A stretch of 64,000 nt of DNA from Folioceros fuciformis (GCA_049999805.1 JBNGIO010006161.1:62001-126000), one strand, 5' to 3'. Shown: positions 19,874 to 30,988, counted from the stretch's first letter. Notes: a model not told the origin generated them from the letters alone. Made by a program: numbers and translations.

Positions 19874-22843
19874 ATGGCTGTTTTGAGGTCCACAGGCGTT
19901 GTTGGAAGAAAGGCAGGATATGGAGGAATCGTAACGGCCGAAATTGTGACGAAGCTATGCTGTCAGGGATATCTGGAAGAATCAGTTGAAGGTTTGGCGG
20001 TTCTGGTGCAGGCAGACTGTTGTGTTTCTAGATCTCTTGTTTCGACTGTTCTCAAGAAATGTATGGTGAAGAAGGATCTCTGTCTGGGACGTCGAGTCCA
20101 TGCCGTGACAGTGAAAACGGGGTATCAGTCCGACACGGTCCTGTGCAACCATATCCTGCGTATGTACTCGTCGCATGGCAGGTTGCAAGACGCCATGGAT
20201 GTGTTTATGTTTCTTTCCAGTCCTGACGCCTTTCTGTGGGCTGCCATTATTTCTGCTCATGTCAGACATGGGGAAAACGAACAGGCCATTCAGCTGTACC
20301 TGAGAATGAGCAGGTCAAGTGTGAGGCCGGATGGGCATGTATTTGTGGCAGCTCTTCAGGCTTGTGCGAGGAGTTCGGACTTGATAAATGGGCAGAGGGT
20401 GCATGCTGATTTGTTGGCCAGTGGGGTTGAGCCTGATTTGTTCGTCTACAATGGCTTGGTGGACATGTATGCAAAGTCCGGCAGTTTGGAAGATGCTCGA
20501 AGAGTGTTTGATGGACTGGTTGTGAAGGATGTGGTGACGTGGACTACTCTGATTGCAGGGTATTCACAAGCGGGCATGGGCCACGAAGCTCTTCGTCTTT
20601 ACAGTGCTATGCAAGAGGAAGGAATGTCGGTGCCCAATTCTGTGACATTTGTGTGCCTCCTACAGGCATGTACCAGCACGGGCACGACAGCTTTGGAGAT
20701 GGGGAGGCGCCTTCATGAGCAGATCAAGCAACGAGGACACGAGTCTGATGTTTTCGTGACAAATAGTTTGGTGAACATGTATGCAAAGTGTGGCAGCATG
20801 GGAGATGCTGAGAGAGTATTCGACCAACTATGTCAGAAGGATGTAGTCACGTGGAATGCCATGATAGGAGGGTATTCCCAGCAGGACATGGGCCAGGAAG
20901 CCCTTCGATTGTACAGTGCTATGAAAGATGGAGGCATGGTTGCACCTAATGCTGTTACATTCTTGTGTCTCCTACAGGCTTGCGCAAGCGTAGGCGAGCA
21001 AGCGTTGGAGAAAGGGAAGCAGCTTCACGCGCAAATTAGAGAGGGAGGCTATCACTCTGATGTGTTTGTAGCCAACAGCTTGGTGAACATGTATGCCAAG
21101 TGCGGGAGCTTGGAAGACGCTCAAAAAGTGTTCGACAGACTTGGTCAAAAAGATTTGGTGACATGGAATGCAATGATAGCACGGTATTCCCAGCAGGGGA
21201 TGGGGGAGGAGGCCCTTCACCTCTACAACGCCATGCAAGGAGAAGGCATGCCTGTGCCCGACTCCGTAACGTTTGTATCCCTCCTGCAGGCATGTGCAAG
21301 AGTTGGCACCGCTGCTTTGGAGACGGGAAAACAGCTTCACTCTCAAATTAGAGAACAAGGGCATCTTCAGGCTGACGTTTTTGTAGCTAGCAGTCTGGTT
21401 AACATGTATGCAAAGTGTGGCAGCTTGGAAGACTCCAAGAGAGTGTTCGACGGTCTTGGTGAAAGAGATGTGGTGACGTGGAATGCCATGATAGCTGGGT
21501 ATTCCCAGCAGGGCCTGGGCCAGGAGGCCCTTGATCTCTACAGTGCTATGCAACAGGAAGGGGTAACTGTGCCCAATTCTGTGACATTTATGTGCCTGCT
21601 GCAGGCATGTGCCAGTGTGGGGACCCCTGCGTTGGAGAAGGGGAAGGGCCTTCATGCACAAATTAGAGAGCAGGGACACCAGGGTGATCTGTTTGTAGCC
21701 AACAGCTTGGTAAACATGTATGCAAAGTGTGGCAGCTTAGAACTTGCTCACAGAGTTTTCGAAGGTCTTTGTCAAAAGGATATCGTGACTTGGAACGCCC
21801 TGATAGCTGGGTATTCCCAGCAGGGGATGGGCCAGGAAGCCCTTCGCCTTTACAGTGGCATGCAAGATGGAGGAATTGCTGTGCCCAATTTAGTTACCTT
21901 TGTTTGTCTCCTGCAGGCATGTGCAAATTTAGCAGCGTTGCATTTGGGAAGACAGCTACATGCACAGATTGTTGAGCAAGGGCTTCAAGCTGACGTGGTT
22001 GTAGGTGGCAGTTTGATAAACATGTATGGCAAGTGCGGGAGCATGCTTGATGCACAACTGGTGTTCGATGCGTTGCTTGAACGAGATGTTGTCGCTTGGA
22101 GTGCATTGATTGCCGGCTACACCAGTCAAGGAGACAGCAACGGGGTCTTTGACTTAGTGAGAAGAATGATGGAGGATGGCATACAGCCAGTGGCTGTGAC
22201 ATTGCTTAGCGTGCTAACAGTATGTAGTCATGCAGGTCTGGTGCGCAAGGGGAGAGAGTATTTCGAATCTCTGAGAAGAGGAGAGTACGGCATCACACCC
22301 ACAGCAGAGCATTACACGTGCATGGTGGATCTGCTGGGTCGTGCAGGTCGACTGGTTGAGGCGCTAGCTTTGGTGAGGACAATGCCGGAAGTGCCTAATG
22401 CTGCAGTTTGGCACACACTTCTGGGTGCTTGTCGAAAGTGGAGCAACGTGGTGGTCGGGCGCCAGGCTTTCGAACAGTTAGTGCAACTGAACAAGAAGGA
22501 CTCCTCTGCGTATGTTTTGATGTGCAACATTTACACCAATGCCCAGATGTGGGAGCAAGCACAGGAGATGCAGTGTAGGAGGATCAGATCAAGGGCATGG
22601 AAGCAGCCGGGACAGAGCTGGTGGACTGACATGAATGGACTGGTGCATAGTTTCTTGGTCGGCTGTAAGACGCACATCAAGAGTGAACCTTCAGGCAAGG
22701 CTGAGGCAGCTTCTTTCCAGTATGAAGAAAGGCGAGCGCCCTCCTGGCACTCTCACTTTCCTACTTGCGTGATGTGGAAAGGCTGCGTATTTTCTTCTCG
22801 GCACAGCGAGAAGAGCAAACTGGAATCCCACAATCGGTTTTAG
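19874..22843 (+). CDS. PLS-class PPR protein of the DYW:WW type with eroded C-terminus
   Basis: A single frame of 989 residues from ATG 19874; the frame extends eight codons upstream with only a GTG. Seven PLS triplets are visible, one degenerate (LRMYSSHGRLQDAM) and six of the MYAKCGS/MYGKCGS type. E motifs follow (HYTCMVDLLGRAGRLVEA, WHTLLGACRKWSNVVVG), then the WW box QPGQSWWTDMNGLVHSFLVG (Trp pair near 916-917). A 59-residue tail follows. It contains TCVMWKGCVFSSRHSEKSK, where RHSEK resembles the start of a DYW active site (HSEKLA), but the domain does not continue. It is a paralogue of the gene at 1428, with two fewer modules. By family it should be an organellar RNA-editing factor. Without the deaminase it would need a partner in trans, or it is decaying. 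Confidence 0.88.
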   Translation: MAVLRSTGVVGRKAGYGGIVTAEIVTKLCCQGYLEESVEGLAVLVQADCCVSRSLVSTVLKKCMVKKDLCLGRRVHAVTVKTGYQSDTVLCNHILRMYSSHGRLQDAMDVFMFLSSPDAFLWAAIISAHVRHGENEQAIQLYLRMSRSSVRPDGHVFVAALQACARSSDLINGQRVHADLLASGVEPDLFVYNGLVDMYAKSGSLEDARRVFDGLVVKDVVTWTTLIAGYSQAGMGHEALRLYSAMQEEGMSVPNSVTFVCLLQACTSTGTTALEMGRRLHEQIKQRGHESDVFVTNSLVNMYAKCGSMGDAERVFDQLCQKDVVTWNAMIGGYSQQDMGQEALRLYSAMKDGGMVAPNAVTFLCLLQACASVGEQALEKGKQLHAQIREGGYHSDVFVANSLVNMYAKCGSLEDAQKVFDRLGQKDLVTWNAMIARYSQQGMGEEALHLYNAMQGEGMPVPDSVTFVSLLQACARVGTAALETGKQLHSQIREQGHLQADVFVASSLVNMYAKCGSLEDSKRVFDGLGERDVVTWNAMIAGYSQQGLGQEALDLYSAMQQEGVTVPNSVTFMCLLQACASVGTPALEKGKGLHAQIREQGHQGDLFVANSLVNMYAKCGSLELAHRVFEGLCQKDIVTWNALIAGYSQQGMGQEALRLYSGMQDGGIAVPNLVTFVCLLQACANLAALHLGRQLHAQIVEQGLQADVVVGGSLINMYGKCGSMLDAQLVFDALLERDVVAWSALIAGYTSQGDSNGVFDLVRRMMEDGIQPVAVTLLSVLTVCSHAGLVRKGREYFESLRRGEYGITPTAEHYTCMVDLLGRAGRLVEALALVRTMPEVPNAAVWHTLLGACRKWSNVVVGRQAFEQLVQLNKKDSSAYVLMCNIYTNAQMWEQAQEMQCRRIRSRAWKQPGQSWWTDMNGLVHSFLVGCKTHIKSEPSGKAEAASFQYEERRAPSWHSHFPTCVMWKGCVFSSRHSEKSKLESHNRF

Positions 22844-23353
22844 CATTCCGTGGGTAAATGACCTCCGCGCTTGCTTTCTTGCTAGGACTTCACACGACTT
22901 TCCAGTCGTTTGAAGCAAACCAGTACATGTGCAGAATTATGTGGATAGTTTTCAGGCCCTAGTTCATTTTGGCCTAAAAAGGGTGAGGGGGTTAGAGGGT
23001 GGACAACCTTGGAGCTCGAGCCATCTCTATCTTTGGCAGAGCCAAGCCCGCCTACTTGTCCGCTGTCCACTTGTAGGCCACGTCACAGGTGCTGTTGAGG
23101 TGAGGATCTTCCCCTGCCTTGCTTTCTGCAGGCGCAGCTGTCATCCGCAGATTTGGAGAATTGACTGCGTCAGAGGCACTGCTTTCGACCACACGAATTA
23201 GAGAATGTCCGCTGGCTGAGATTGAGGAAGGCGAATGTCTGTTTGTTCCACATTGGTATCGGCTTCGCTTATCACTGCGACTCTCCCCATCGAATTTTGC
23301 AAGTTCTTGCTCTCCAAGTCGTCACACCTCGGCGAGGGTCCTGGGTGGAGAAC
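22844..23353. other. Intergenic region
   Basis: Spacer between the WW-type PPR gene and the DUF599 gene. Open frames on both strands lack recognisable features. A 5' untranslated exon of the DUF599 gene may lie here. Confidence 0.4.
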
Positions 23354-24364
23354 ATGGACCCTTACGTCCTGGATTTGTCCCTCGTCCCTATTTCCATACT
23401 GCTGCTTCTGCTGTATCACGGCTATTTGTACTACAAAGTGAAAACCGAGCCCTGTGTCACCAGCATCGGCCTCAATCATAATGCGAGAAGAGCTTGGGTG
23501 TACAGTATTATGCATGTAAGTCCTCAACTCCTCGTTACTCTGCATGTCCGGTGTTGCTTTAGAGGTGTTCAAGCTGAGTGTGATGCTCCGTCGTGTATAT
23601 CTGGCCTTCTGCATGCTTCCAAGGAGCGAACCTGTCCCGAGCTGGTGTTTTCGGGTTTGTAGTAGAAGTTTTGTTGCAGTCCTGTCTTCACTGTGTTCTG
23701 CATAGTCTGTTGTGTGTGCGAAGAGTTCAAGTTGGCAGCGATGCGGGGCTCCTCTCGTAATGTTTAGCTTTCTGCGTCCAGTCTGCAAACCTGTGCGGGA
23801 CTGGTTTTTTTCTGACTCGGCCGAATTGTGGCACAGGACAATCCTGGCAGGACGGTCCTCGCGGTGCAGACGTTGAGAAACAGCATTATGGTATCGACTC
23901 TCATGGCAACCGCTGCACTGCTGCTCAGCACCGGAATGGCTGCCGTCATCAGCAGTTCGTATCAAGCGAAGAAGAGTTTGGAGAGAACCATTTTCGCATC
24001 TCAGAACGATATCACGGAAACCGCAAAGTTCATCACTCTCTGCTGCTTCTTCATTTTCTCCTTCTTGTGTTACACTCAGGCTATCAGGTTCGCAAATCAC
24101 GTCAATTTCCTGATCAACATACCGCTGCCTGACGCAGCGCTTACTGGGGTAGCACCCGAGTACGTGGCTCGGGTGCTTGCTCGCTCATCTAACTTCTACA
24201 CTGTTGGCACCAGAAGCTTTGTCATAGCTCTTCCATTACTGCTTTGGCTGGTCAATCCCATTCCTGTGCTAGTTTGTGCGGTTGTCCTTGTGCCTTTCCT
24301 CTACCAGTTCGACTTTGTCACACCATTGTCCCAGGAAGGGAAGGCGGACGAGATGAGCGTTTGA
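23354..24364 (+). CDS. DUF599 family multi-pass membrane protein
   Basis: Two exons, 23354-23515 and 23837-24364, join in phase 0 to about 229 residues. The N-terminus MDPYVLDLSLVPISILLLLL is a membrane helix followed by YHGYLYYKVKTEPCVTSIGL and NARRAWVYSIM. Exon 2 reads AVQTLRNSIMVSTLMATAAL, a further helix ending at AVISSSYQAKK, then KFITLCCFFIFSFLCYTQAI and a last hydrophobic region (FVIALPLLLWLVNPIPVLVC). The pattern LAVQTLRN-IM-TLMAT and four to five membrane helices are typical of plant DUF599 proteins of about 240 residues. Function is not established. Length and splice borders suggest an intact gene. Confidence 0.85.
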
Positions 24365-24478
24365 AGGTGAGCAAACGTTTTTGTAGACTGCGAGGATACT
24401 TCACGTTGGCTGTGAACCAGACGTGTGATGAACTGGAATTTGTATGCAGCGTTTGAAGCCTGACTTGAGGCCGCTCGG

Positions 24479-25748
24479 CTATCGGCGATTACAACTCGGA
24501 ACCCTTTTTGATAGAAAGCTGCTCACTCTGTTGCACAACATCAACCAAGGAATGACACTCACCTGCAAGAGAAACTGATTTGTGTAAACCTCGCTGAATG
24601 TCTGAACACGAACCTCAGCAAACGAGAGTTCAAATACCGGGATAACCTCAGACGACATCGTGACAGGAGTGATGGAAAACGTTCGTCCTGTCAAGGCAAC
24701 ATCAGCACTTCCTGAGAGGTAGCTGTAGAAAGCTTGCACTTCATATGTCGGAGACAGGACAGTAGTAACTCGAACGACATGCGTTCCAGTGGAACAATCG
24801 AACATACCAATCGGGTATAGAAGGTGAGCAGGTATGGTCGCCACCGGAGTTCCCCAGAACCACCACAAGAAGAAAACATTAACAAGAGCCTGCAATACGA
24901 CGAGGCACATCGAAAGGTGAGGTGGAAAGCTTACAGAAGACAGTTCCGGGGTTCGAGGAAAGCACACACTGTATGCTAAGTAAGATCTTGAAGAGCCTAC
25001 GGCGTAAAACTAGCATAAGAGCGGGGCTGAAACCAAGCCTTTGCAAATAACCTGGAGCAAGGTCGGGAGAAACGAGACAACAGATCTCTGCCGCTGGGAA
25101 ACTTGCTTGGTCTTCAGTCTCACTGTACCAAACGCGTGCGTCACAAGAGCACAATCAATCCACAGTGCTTTGCATCAGACAACAAAACAAGCCATTGAAG
25201 AGAAAGATAGCACTTACACTTACCGGAGCACAGATCTGTCCTACATTTTTACATATATGCAGAGAGTTCGTATACACAAAAATCCGTTTTCAAAAGCGTA
25301 AAATTCAGTACACAATGACTTACGCTCTGCAAGTTCTTTCTCCTTCTGAGCAGCAACACGTTTCAGTTTCGCAGACTTGGCGAACGTCGCGGGCCTGGAC
25401 GGTACGACAACCACAAACCCGTCTACAAGGCTGGTCGACCTCGCAAAAACTGGAAAGGAGAAGAAAAAGGGAAGTACGTCGAAAACGCTTCAGCTTGCTT
25501 CAGCAGCGCCTTGACCTCCTTTGCGAGAGCGGATTCCTGACTGGTCGCAGACTCTCTCTGCCGCCGCAAGACACGATGTTAGGTACGGAAAGCTCCGTCT
25601 CCTTCCCCAGGTGGAGGAAAACATAAAATTGAAGCACCTTCATGATGCCTTGCAAGAGCGCCAAAATCAGGTGCAGCGACAACACCGATGCCAAGATGGC
25701 AGCAGCTGCCCCGTCTTCGGCCGCGAAGGGCCCGTATCCGAACGCCAT
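24479..25748 (-). CDS. GET1: GET1 / WRB-like receptor subunit for tail-anchored proteins
   Basis: Exon 1 (25638-25748) encodes MAFGYGPFAAEDGAAAAILA and a membrane helix. Exons at 25478-25557 and 25324-25394 give RESATSQESALAKEVKALLK and ATFAKSAKLKRVAAQKEKEL, the cytosolic coiled coil. A downstream exon near 24800-24890 gives ALVNVFFLWWFWGTPVATIP, and the last exon ends VSVIPWLMLCNRVSSFLSKR. Order and content (helix, coiled coil, two C-terminal helices with a WFWxxPVATIP motif) match plant GET1/WRB. GET1 forms the ER-membrane receptor that accepts tail-anchored proteins from the GET3 ATPase. I could not resolve the exon between 24890 and 25324, so internal coordinates are incomplete. The gene is head-to-head with WDR43/UTP5. 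Confidence 0.82.
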
Positions 25749-26227
25749 CCTCAACTTCGCCGAGGAGCGAAGCTGGAAATCAGAAGTCCCTATATATATA
25801 TCAAGGACAGTCCAGTAAACTATGTGCGTATGTATGTACTGTAGCTACACAAGGATGTCTCCTTTACTGAACTTCCAGATTAACATCGTGAACACTACAA
25901 AATGATGCCCTGCCCTAAAATTTGGCCACACAGGTTTGGCGCTAGTCGCATTCTAAAACCCTGAACCCATATGGTGTGTTGCCAGAGACGGGGCGGCTGA
26001 AGCTGCACCGTCTTCAGTGCCAGGGGGTCGGCGTGCGAAATGCTTCTTTCTATTGATCCTGAAATGGGAAGCCACCATACAGAGTCGCGCGCTAGGGATG
26101 GTAATTGTGACCTGTAAATACTGCCAGCAAGTGTGGGCGAGCTCTAAAGCCCTGAATTCTGAATTAGTGCTGGAGCCTGCACGGGGAGGCCGGCGAACGT
26201 TCCTCAGCCGCTAGAGATTTGGCTTCC
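25749..26227. promoter_or_regulatory. Divergent intergenic region between GET1 and UTP5/WDR43
   Basis: About 480 bases between two divergent start codons. A TATATATATATCAAGG stretch lies near 25792, close to the GET1 side. No other motif stands out. Confidence 0.4.
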
Positions 26228-29200
26228 ATGGCGCCGATGAACATCAAAGATGTGCTAACGGCATTCAGTCCTGACGGAAAATTCCTTGCGCTCACCTCTG
26301 GGGATGGCCGTGTGAAGGTGAAGCTTCGCTGACCTGCCCTGTTTGTTTACTTTAGAATCATCCGGCACAAGGGAAAGCAGTTTAGAGGTTTGGATTCTAT
26401 CGTGTGGATGCATAACTTGTCAGCTGATGGAGTTGAGAATGCTGGGGGATGCAGACGTGGGATGTGGGGAGTGGACATATGCGTGGGGAGTTCGTGGATA
26501 TTGCATCTTCCTCTAATAGTGTGGGCACTGCAACGGGACTTGCGAATGGACATTTAGCTGTAGAGTATACATCGCTTGCATGGGGGAATTCCGTCAGCTC
26601 TGCGCAGAAGAAGGTGCGTGTTGGACGTGGATGCCAACCAAGTATCACTATCACAACTCTGGGATGTTTGCAGCTAGCCCCTGTCTGGGATTTCCTTTGT
26701 AGATGGCTTCAATCTTCTCTTTGTGTTCTCAGCTCACCTGCTTGGGGGTCTCGATTTGTAGGCGAAAAAAAGGGGCGGGACCTCTTTGCTGCTAGCCCTG
26801 GGAACTGGGTCTGGGGACGTGTTAGCCTGGGATGCAGCACTTGGTGAACTGAAGTGGAGGAAGAATGATGTCAATCCTGGGTCAGCTCTTGCTATAATGC
26901 TGAGACTGCTCATTCTGACATGATGAAATCTTTTGTTGTGTCATTGGTTTCTGTGAAGCCATATTTCCCATTTTTTCCAGGTCTATTCCTCATGCTCTTG
27001 CAACCTTGTTCTTCATGTAGGGGTGTGAAAGCCATTGTCTTTTCAAGAAGTGGTCAAAGTCTCTATGCCGTTGGGGCTGATGGAATGGTTTGTGAGTTGG
27101 ATTCTGGAGATGGAAGGCTGATGCAGAAGTTTAAAGGGTCAAAAGCTCCCCTATCAAGTGTTGCAGTTTCACCAGGTTATTTCGCTTGCCATCCTTTTCG
27201 TCTCCTTGTCTTTGCAAAATCGTGCTTGCATGGCGTATGCCCTTGCTAATGCTTGATTTGGTATTTCAGATGGTGACAAGTTACTTGCGGCCAGCGCTGA
27301 GATTAAAATTATTGATTTATCGAGTAAAAAGCGGATTCGCAAGTTTACAGGGCATCCTGTAAGTGCTTGTCGTTTTGCCGTGCATCTTGCTTTCATGCTC
27401 ACAAGTCAGGGCATCTGCTCTCCTGCTCTTAACTGAGGTCATTTGAACTTTCTTCTACTGTCTGCTCACAGGCTTTGGTGAGGGCAATGGTGTTCGCAGA
27501 AGATGGGCAACACATAATCTCAGCAGCTCCTGGTGACCGTCATGTCGCTGTGTGGCTGTGTAATCAGGAGAAATCTGGAAGTGGCGCTGCTTTTACCCTC
27601 CCTATGGAGCAGCCAGCTGTAGCTCTTGACTGCAGTGGTTTTGGGACCGATGGAGAAAACGTTAGAGTCCTTGCCCTGTCAGAAACAGGGATTGCGTATG
27701 TCTGGATAGCAGCTAATGTGGAAGGCCTAGCTAAGGCCAAGCCAGTGAAAATTAGTGTTGCTAGGGAAAACTCAGGGACAGGCTCTCCTGAAAAGGTCAG
27801 GAGAAGCACCAGAAGTTGCATCCTGGCAGCCAGGTTGCTAAGCAGAAGAGATGGCTCAGGCTCTGTGCTGTTAGCTCGAGGCACCTCTGCCAGGCCTCAA
27901 TTTGAAAGGGTGCCTGTTGATGGTCAAAATACACATATTGTCCTTCATGCTCCAGAAACTGGGGATTTGCTGTCTGGAGGACAGAAGAAGACTGACTTGG
28001 GAAGGGCAGCTGAGTCACGTGATGGTACTAGCTTAAAACTGATGTATGTTAGTATTGGGCCTCTGCTGGCATTCTGGTGTTTTAATTCCGTATTTTCCTT
28101 TGGTGCAGTGGCTGTTGTAGGTCCCGATAGCGCTGTGGACGCTGTTTTCACAAGAGCTCACATAGAATCTGACGGGGAAGTCCTGAAGACGCCTAGGAAA
28201 GAGAAGAAACGAAAAGCGTCAATGGCATTGGATGCAGAGCAGCCTACTGGGAAGCATTCTAAGTCGGCAGGTGAGGCCTACCCTGCTGGGCTTGTGCGTG
28301 GAAGGATTGCTGTTTTCCTGAGAGCACGTCGTCTCACGTGGTTTTGTACTTACGCTTTTCAGACGTTCTAGCGGATGGAGTCTCAGGAATGGAGGTGGAC
28401 GGAGAGCAGGAGCCAACGATGGAGGATCGGTTGATTGCCTTAGGACTCGTAGAATCTGAGGAAAGGAAGTTGGTGGAGCAAAGCAAGGCGTTAGATCCTT
28501 TGGTCGTACCCAAGGCAGATAGTTTACAAGTTCTTCTGACCCAGGCCATTCATGCGGATGATAACGCCCTGCTAGAGCGTTGTGTTGCGGTCACTGATCC
28601 CAAGGTACGTCTTTGTTCCATCATCACTCCTGCCTCGTATTCCACGGACAATGCGCATCGTTATATGGTCTGGTCTCATGTGCAGGTTATATCCAATACC
28701 GTTAGCAGGCTACGTACACACGATGTTGCAAAGTTCCTGGGACTGATGGTTTTTAAAATGGAGACGAGGTTCGTGTTAACTTCGGCAGACCTGGATATCT
28801 TGTTCCTTGATCTCGACTGGACGTTCCTTCAGTTCGAATGTTTCTCTGGATGTGATTGTCAAGCTCATTGGTTGAAACAAAATGCAGACCAAGACGAGGA
28901 TTGAACCTGGTACCTTGGATAAGAGCAGCGCTTACACAGCACGCGGCTTCCCTCATGTCAGCTCCATCTATGCAGCCTGTTTTAGCGTCTTTGTATCGGG
29001 TGCGGTTTCTTCACTTTTGTTTCAAGATTCTCTTTACGATTCATGTACGTGTGCACGGATGCGTGAGCTGTACACTGACGGGGTACTATGTCCGTTATGC
29101 AGATAATCGATGCAAGAGTTTCAGTATTCAAGCCTCTCCTCTCTCTCTCTGGCCGCCTTGACCTCATTCTGGCACAGGTCTGCCTCCACCTTGCACCCCA

Positions 29201-29495
29201 TCTCGTTACTCATCCATCCGCCGCAAAATGGACAAAGCGCGTGACCCGTGAGCTGCTGCTTTGTGTAACGCAGACACCCAAGGAGAATCAAGAAGAAGCA
29301 AGGGCAGAAGGACCTGCCGTAGTCTACGAAGACGAAAGCTCTGAACCTGAATCAGAGGATGTCATGGATGAGCAGGTGCATGACGGTGTGGCCAAGGACA
29401 GCAGCGACGACGAGCAGGAAGCCTTGTCTGCCCTTCCCAACGGCCACAGTTCATTGCAAGACGACGAATCTTCGGACGGGGATGACGCGCCTTGA
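26228..29495 (+). CDS. UTP5 / WDR43-like small-subunit processome protein
   Basis: At least ten exons. Exon 1 (26228-26317) gives NIKDVLTAFSPDGKFLALTS, followed by exons encoding WD40 strands (TWDVGSGHMRGEF, ALGTGSGDVLAWDAALGELK, VKAIVFSRSGQSLYAVGADG, AASAEIKIIDLSSKKRIRKF, ALVRAMVFAEDGQHIISAAP). A linker with a basic segment (TPRKEKKRKAS) follows. The C-terminal UTP12 domain reads MEDRLIALGLVESEE, VLLTQAIHADDNALLERCVA, VISNTVSRLRTHDVAKFLGL, RRGLNLVPWIRAALTQHAAS and IIDARVSVFKPLLSLSGRLD. The last exon is highly acidic and ends at 29495. WDR43/UTP5 is a nucleolar t-UTP component needed for rDNA transcription and 18S rRNA processing. The exon starting about 28852 overlaps a stretch that on the other strand resembles a tRNA B box; the UTP12 match is the stronger reading. 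Confidence 0.88.
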
Positions 29496-29582
29496 AACCG
29501 GGACCTCTGAAGCGCCAGATGCTTTTTTGATAAGTTGAGTGTAATTCAATCGAATCTGTAGTTCTACCACATTTGTTTATGG

Positions 29583-30412
29583 TCAAAAGGGTTTGTCCCC
29601 AATTACAGTAGCTCTGTGCATCACCCGGCGGTGGTGAGGGACGTAGTCTCCCACCGCGTAGTGCTGGGTTATGCGGTTGTCCCAGAACGCTACATCGTTC
29701 ACCTCCCACCGCCAACGCAACGTGAACTCTGGTCTGACGATGTGCGCGAAGAGCAATGCCAGCAGGGCATCGCTTTCCCGCTGGCTGACACCTAGGATCC
29801 GCGTGGTGAAGCCTTCGCTGACGAAGAGGCCTTTGCGACCGGTCATCGGGTGTGTGCGCACGACCGGGTGGACTACCGGCGGGTGCCGCTTCTTANNNNN
29901 NNNNNNNNNNNNNNNNNNNNNNNNNNNNNNNNNNNNNNNNNNNNNNNNNNNNNNNNNNNNNNNNNNNNNNNNNNNNNNNNNNNNNNNNNNNNNNNGGACA
30001 GAGCGTCGAAGGCCGCCGAACAGCTGGACCACAGCGTGTCGCCGCCTGCGCCAGGTGGCGGCAGACGCTGTGCTGACAGGATCGTGCCCAGTGGAGGAGT
30101 CTCGATCCACGTCACGTCCGTGTGCCAGTTGTCGTTGTCCGGCGGGTGGTCGCCGTCCGCGTCCAGGACCATGATCCCTGGCAAGCCCGGGCTGCTGGGA
30201 TAGATGGGATGGACGTGCAATTCGCCGAATCGAGACGCGAACGCGTGTTGCTGCTGCGGGCTCAGCGGCTGGTTCCGGAAGAATATCACTTGATGCTGGA
30301 GCAGCGCCTCCGTGATGCTCTCGATCTCTTCCTTGCTCAATTCCTCCGAGAGCTTCACTCCTTCCACCACGGCGCCGATGGCCGGCGACAGCGGCGTCAC
30401 ACGCACTGCCAT
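29583..30412 (-). CDS. TauD/TfdA-type 2-oxoglutarate dioxygenase, gap inside; bacterial-like
   Basis: An intronless frame starting at ATG 30412 ([20 protein letters not shown]) runs to the N gap; the C-terminal part beyond it ends at 29583. The family shape is clear: RHQ-like [31 protein letters not shown], the iron motif NWHTDVTW (HxD), then [30 protein letters not shown], the distal His in [14 protein letters not shown] and the substrate/2-OG region [15 protein letters not shown]. Such enzymes hydroxylate taurine or other sulfonates and related compounds using Fe(II) and 2-oxoglutarate; the exact substrate cannot be told. Comparing with family spacing, about 45 residues are missing in the gap, and the two sides being in different frames is meaningless across an N run. 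GC content is far above the neighbours and there are no introns, so horizontal acquisition or misassembled contaminant DNA should be considered. Confidence 0.88.
29896..29995. other. Assembly gap of 100 N
   Basis: Exactly 100 N, the usual placeholder for a gap of unknown size, within the TauD-like frame. Family alignment predicts roughly 130-140 real bases. Confidence 0.95.
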
Positions 30413-30988
30413 TCCTCAAATCTGTGCCGCCTCCACAATTTGCAAGGTCTCGCTAAGAAACGACAAGGGTTTACGGAAGCAGATACACTCACAAAGAAGC
30501 CACAATGTCTCTCGAACCAGAAAGTCTCAATGCCTCTCAAAGAAGAAATCTCAAGGCCTCTCAAACCTGAATGGCCCAGGCCTCTCAAAGCTGAATTCTC
30601 AAGGCCTCTCGAAGCTGAAATCTCAAGGTCTGCGTTGAGGATGATGGATTGCGTCTTCTGCGGGAATCTGAGCATGAAGGGAGTGCTGCCTTTACGAATC
30701 GTCCAGGTACAGAGCACTTAGAGAAGGTAGGGCCGGGTCTTATTACCATCCACGCAATCGGGTCTTGCCACAACTGGAGGCAGATATCCAAGCTGCTGAC
30801 AATTCCACATGATTTAGATTGTTTTCAAAAGTCCTCAGCTGCTGACGAATTCCTCCGTAGCTTGGACCTATACTAGTCCGATTTCTACCAGAGGTGAAAG
30901 ACAATAGACTAATGATGTTATTGGATGTCAGGGACAGCGTCACACTCGGTCGAAGCCTTTGATTCTTCAGACGTGCTCCGAGGGAAGT
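30413..30988. other. Intergenic region with imperfect tandem repeat
   Basis: Lies between the CMS1 3' end and the TauD-like start. It contains the minisatellite listed separately; otherwise no gene is supported. Confidence 0.4.
30500..30640 (+). repeat. Imperfect minisatellite, about 25-27 base unit
   Basis: Units of the form CTCAAGGCCTCTCAAAGCTG recur about five times with variation. Read as protein they give repeats such as SQGLSKLK, but there is no supported gene. The array sits a short distance upstream of the TauD-like start. Confidence 0.7.

Noticed and set aside
20972-21679. 235-residue minus-strand open frame
   Set aside because: Antisense shadow of PPR repeats, as for the frame at 3495.
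23198-24100. 300-residue minus-strand open frame
   Set aside because: Antisense to both DUF599 exons, which have matching splice sites and membrane helices.
28862-28945. tRNA-like sequence on the minus strand (AGGTTCAATCCTCGT with an upstream D-arm-like stretch)
   Set aside because: The same bases on the plus strand encode RRGLNLVPWIRAALTQHAAS, a good UTP12-domain match in the right position, so the tRNA likeness is probably chance, or at most an exonised repeat.
29583-30412. Frameshift in the TauD-like gene
   Set aside because: The apparent frame change falls exactly at the 100-N placeholder gap of unknown size, so it says nothing about gene integrity.
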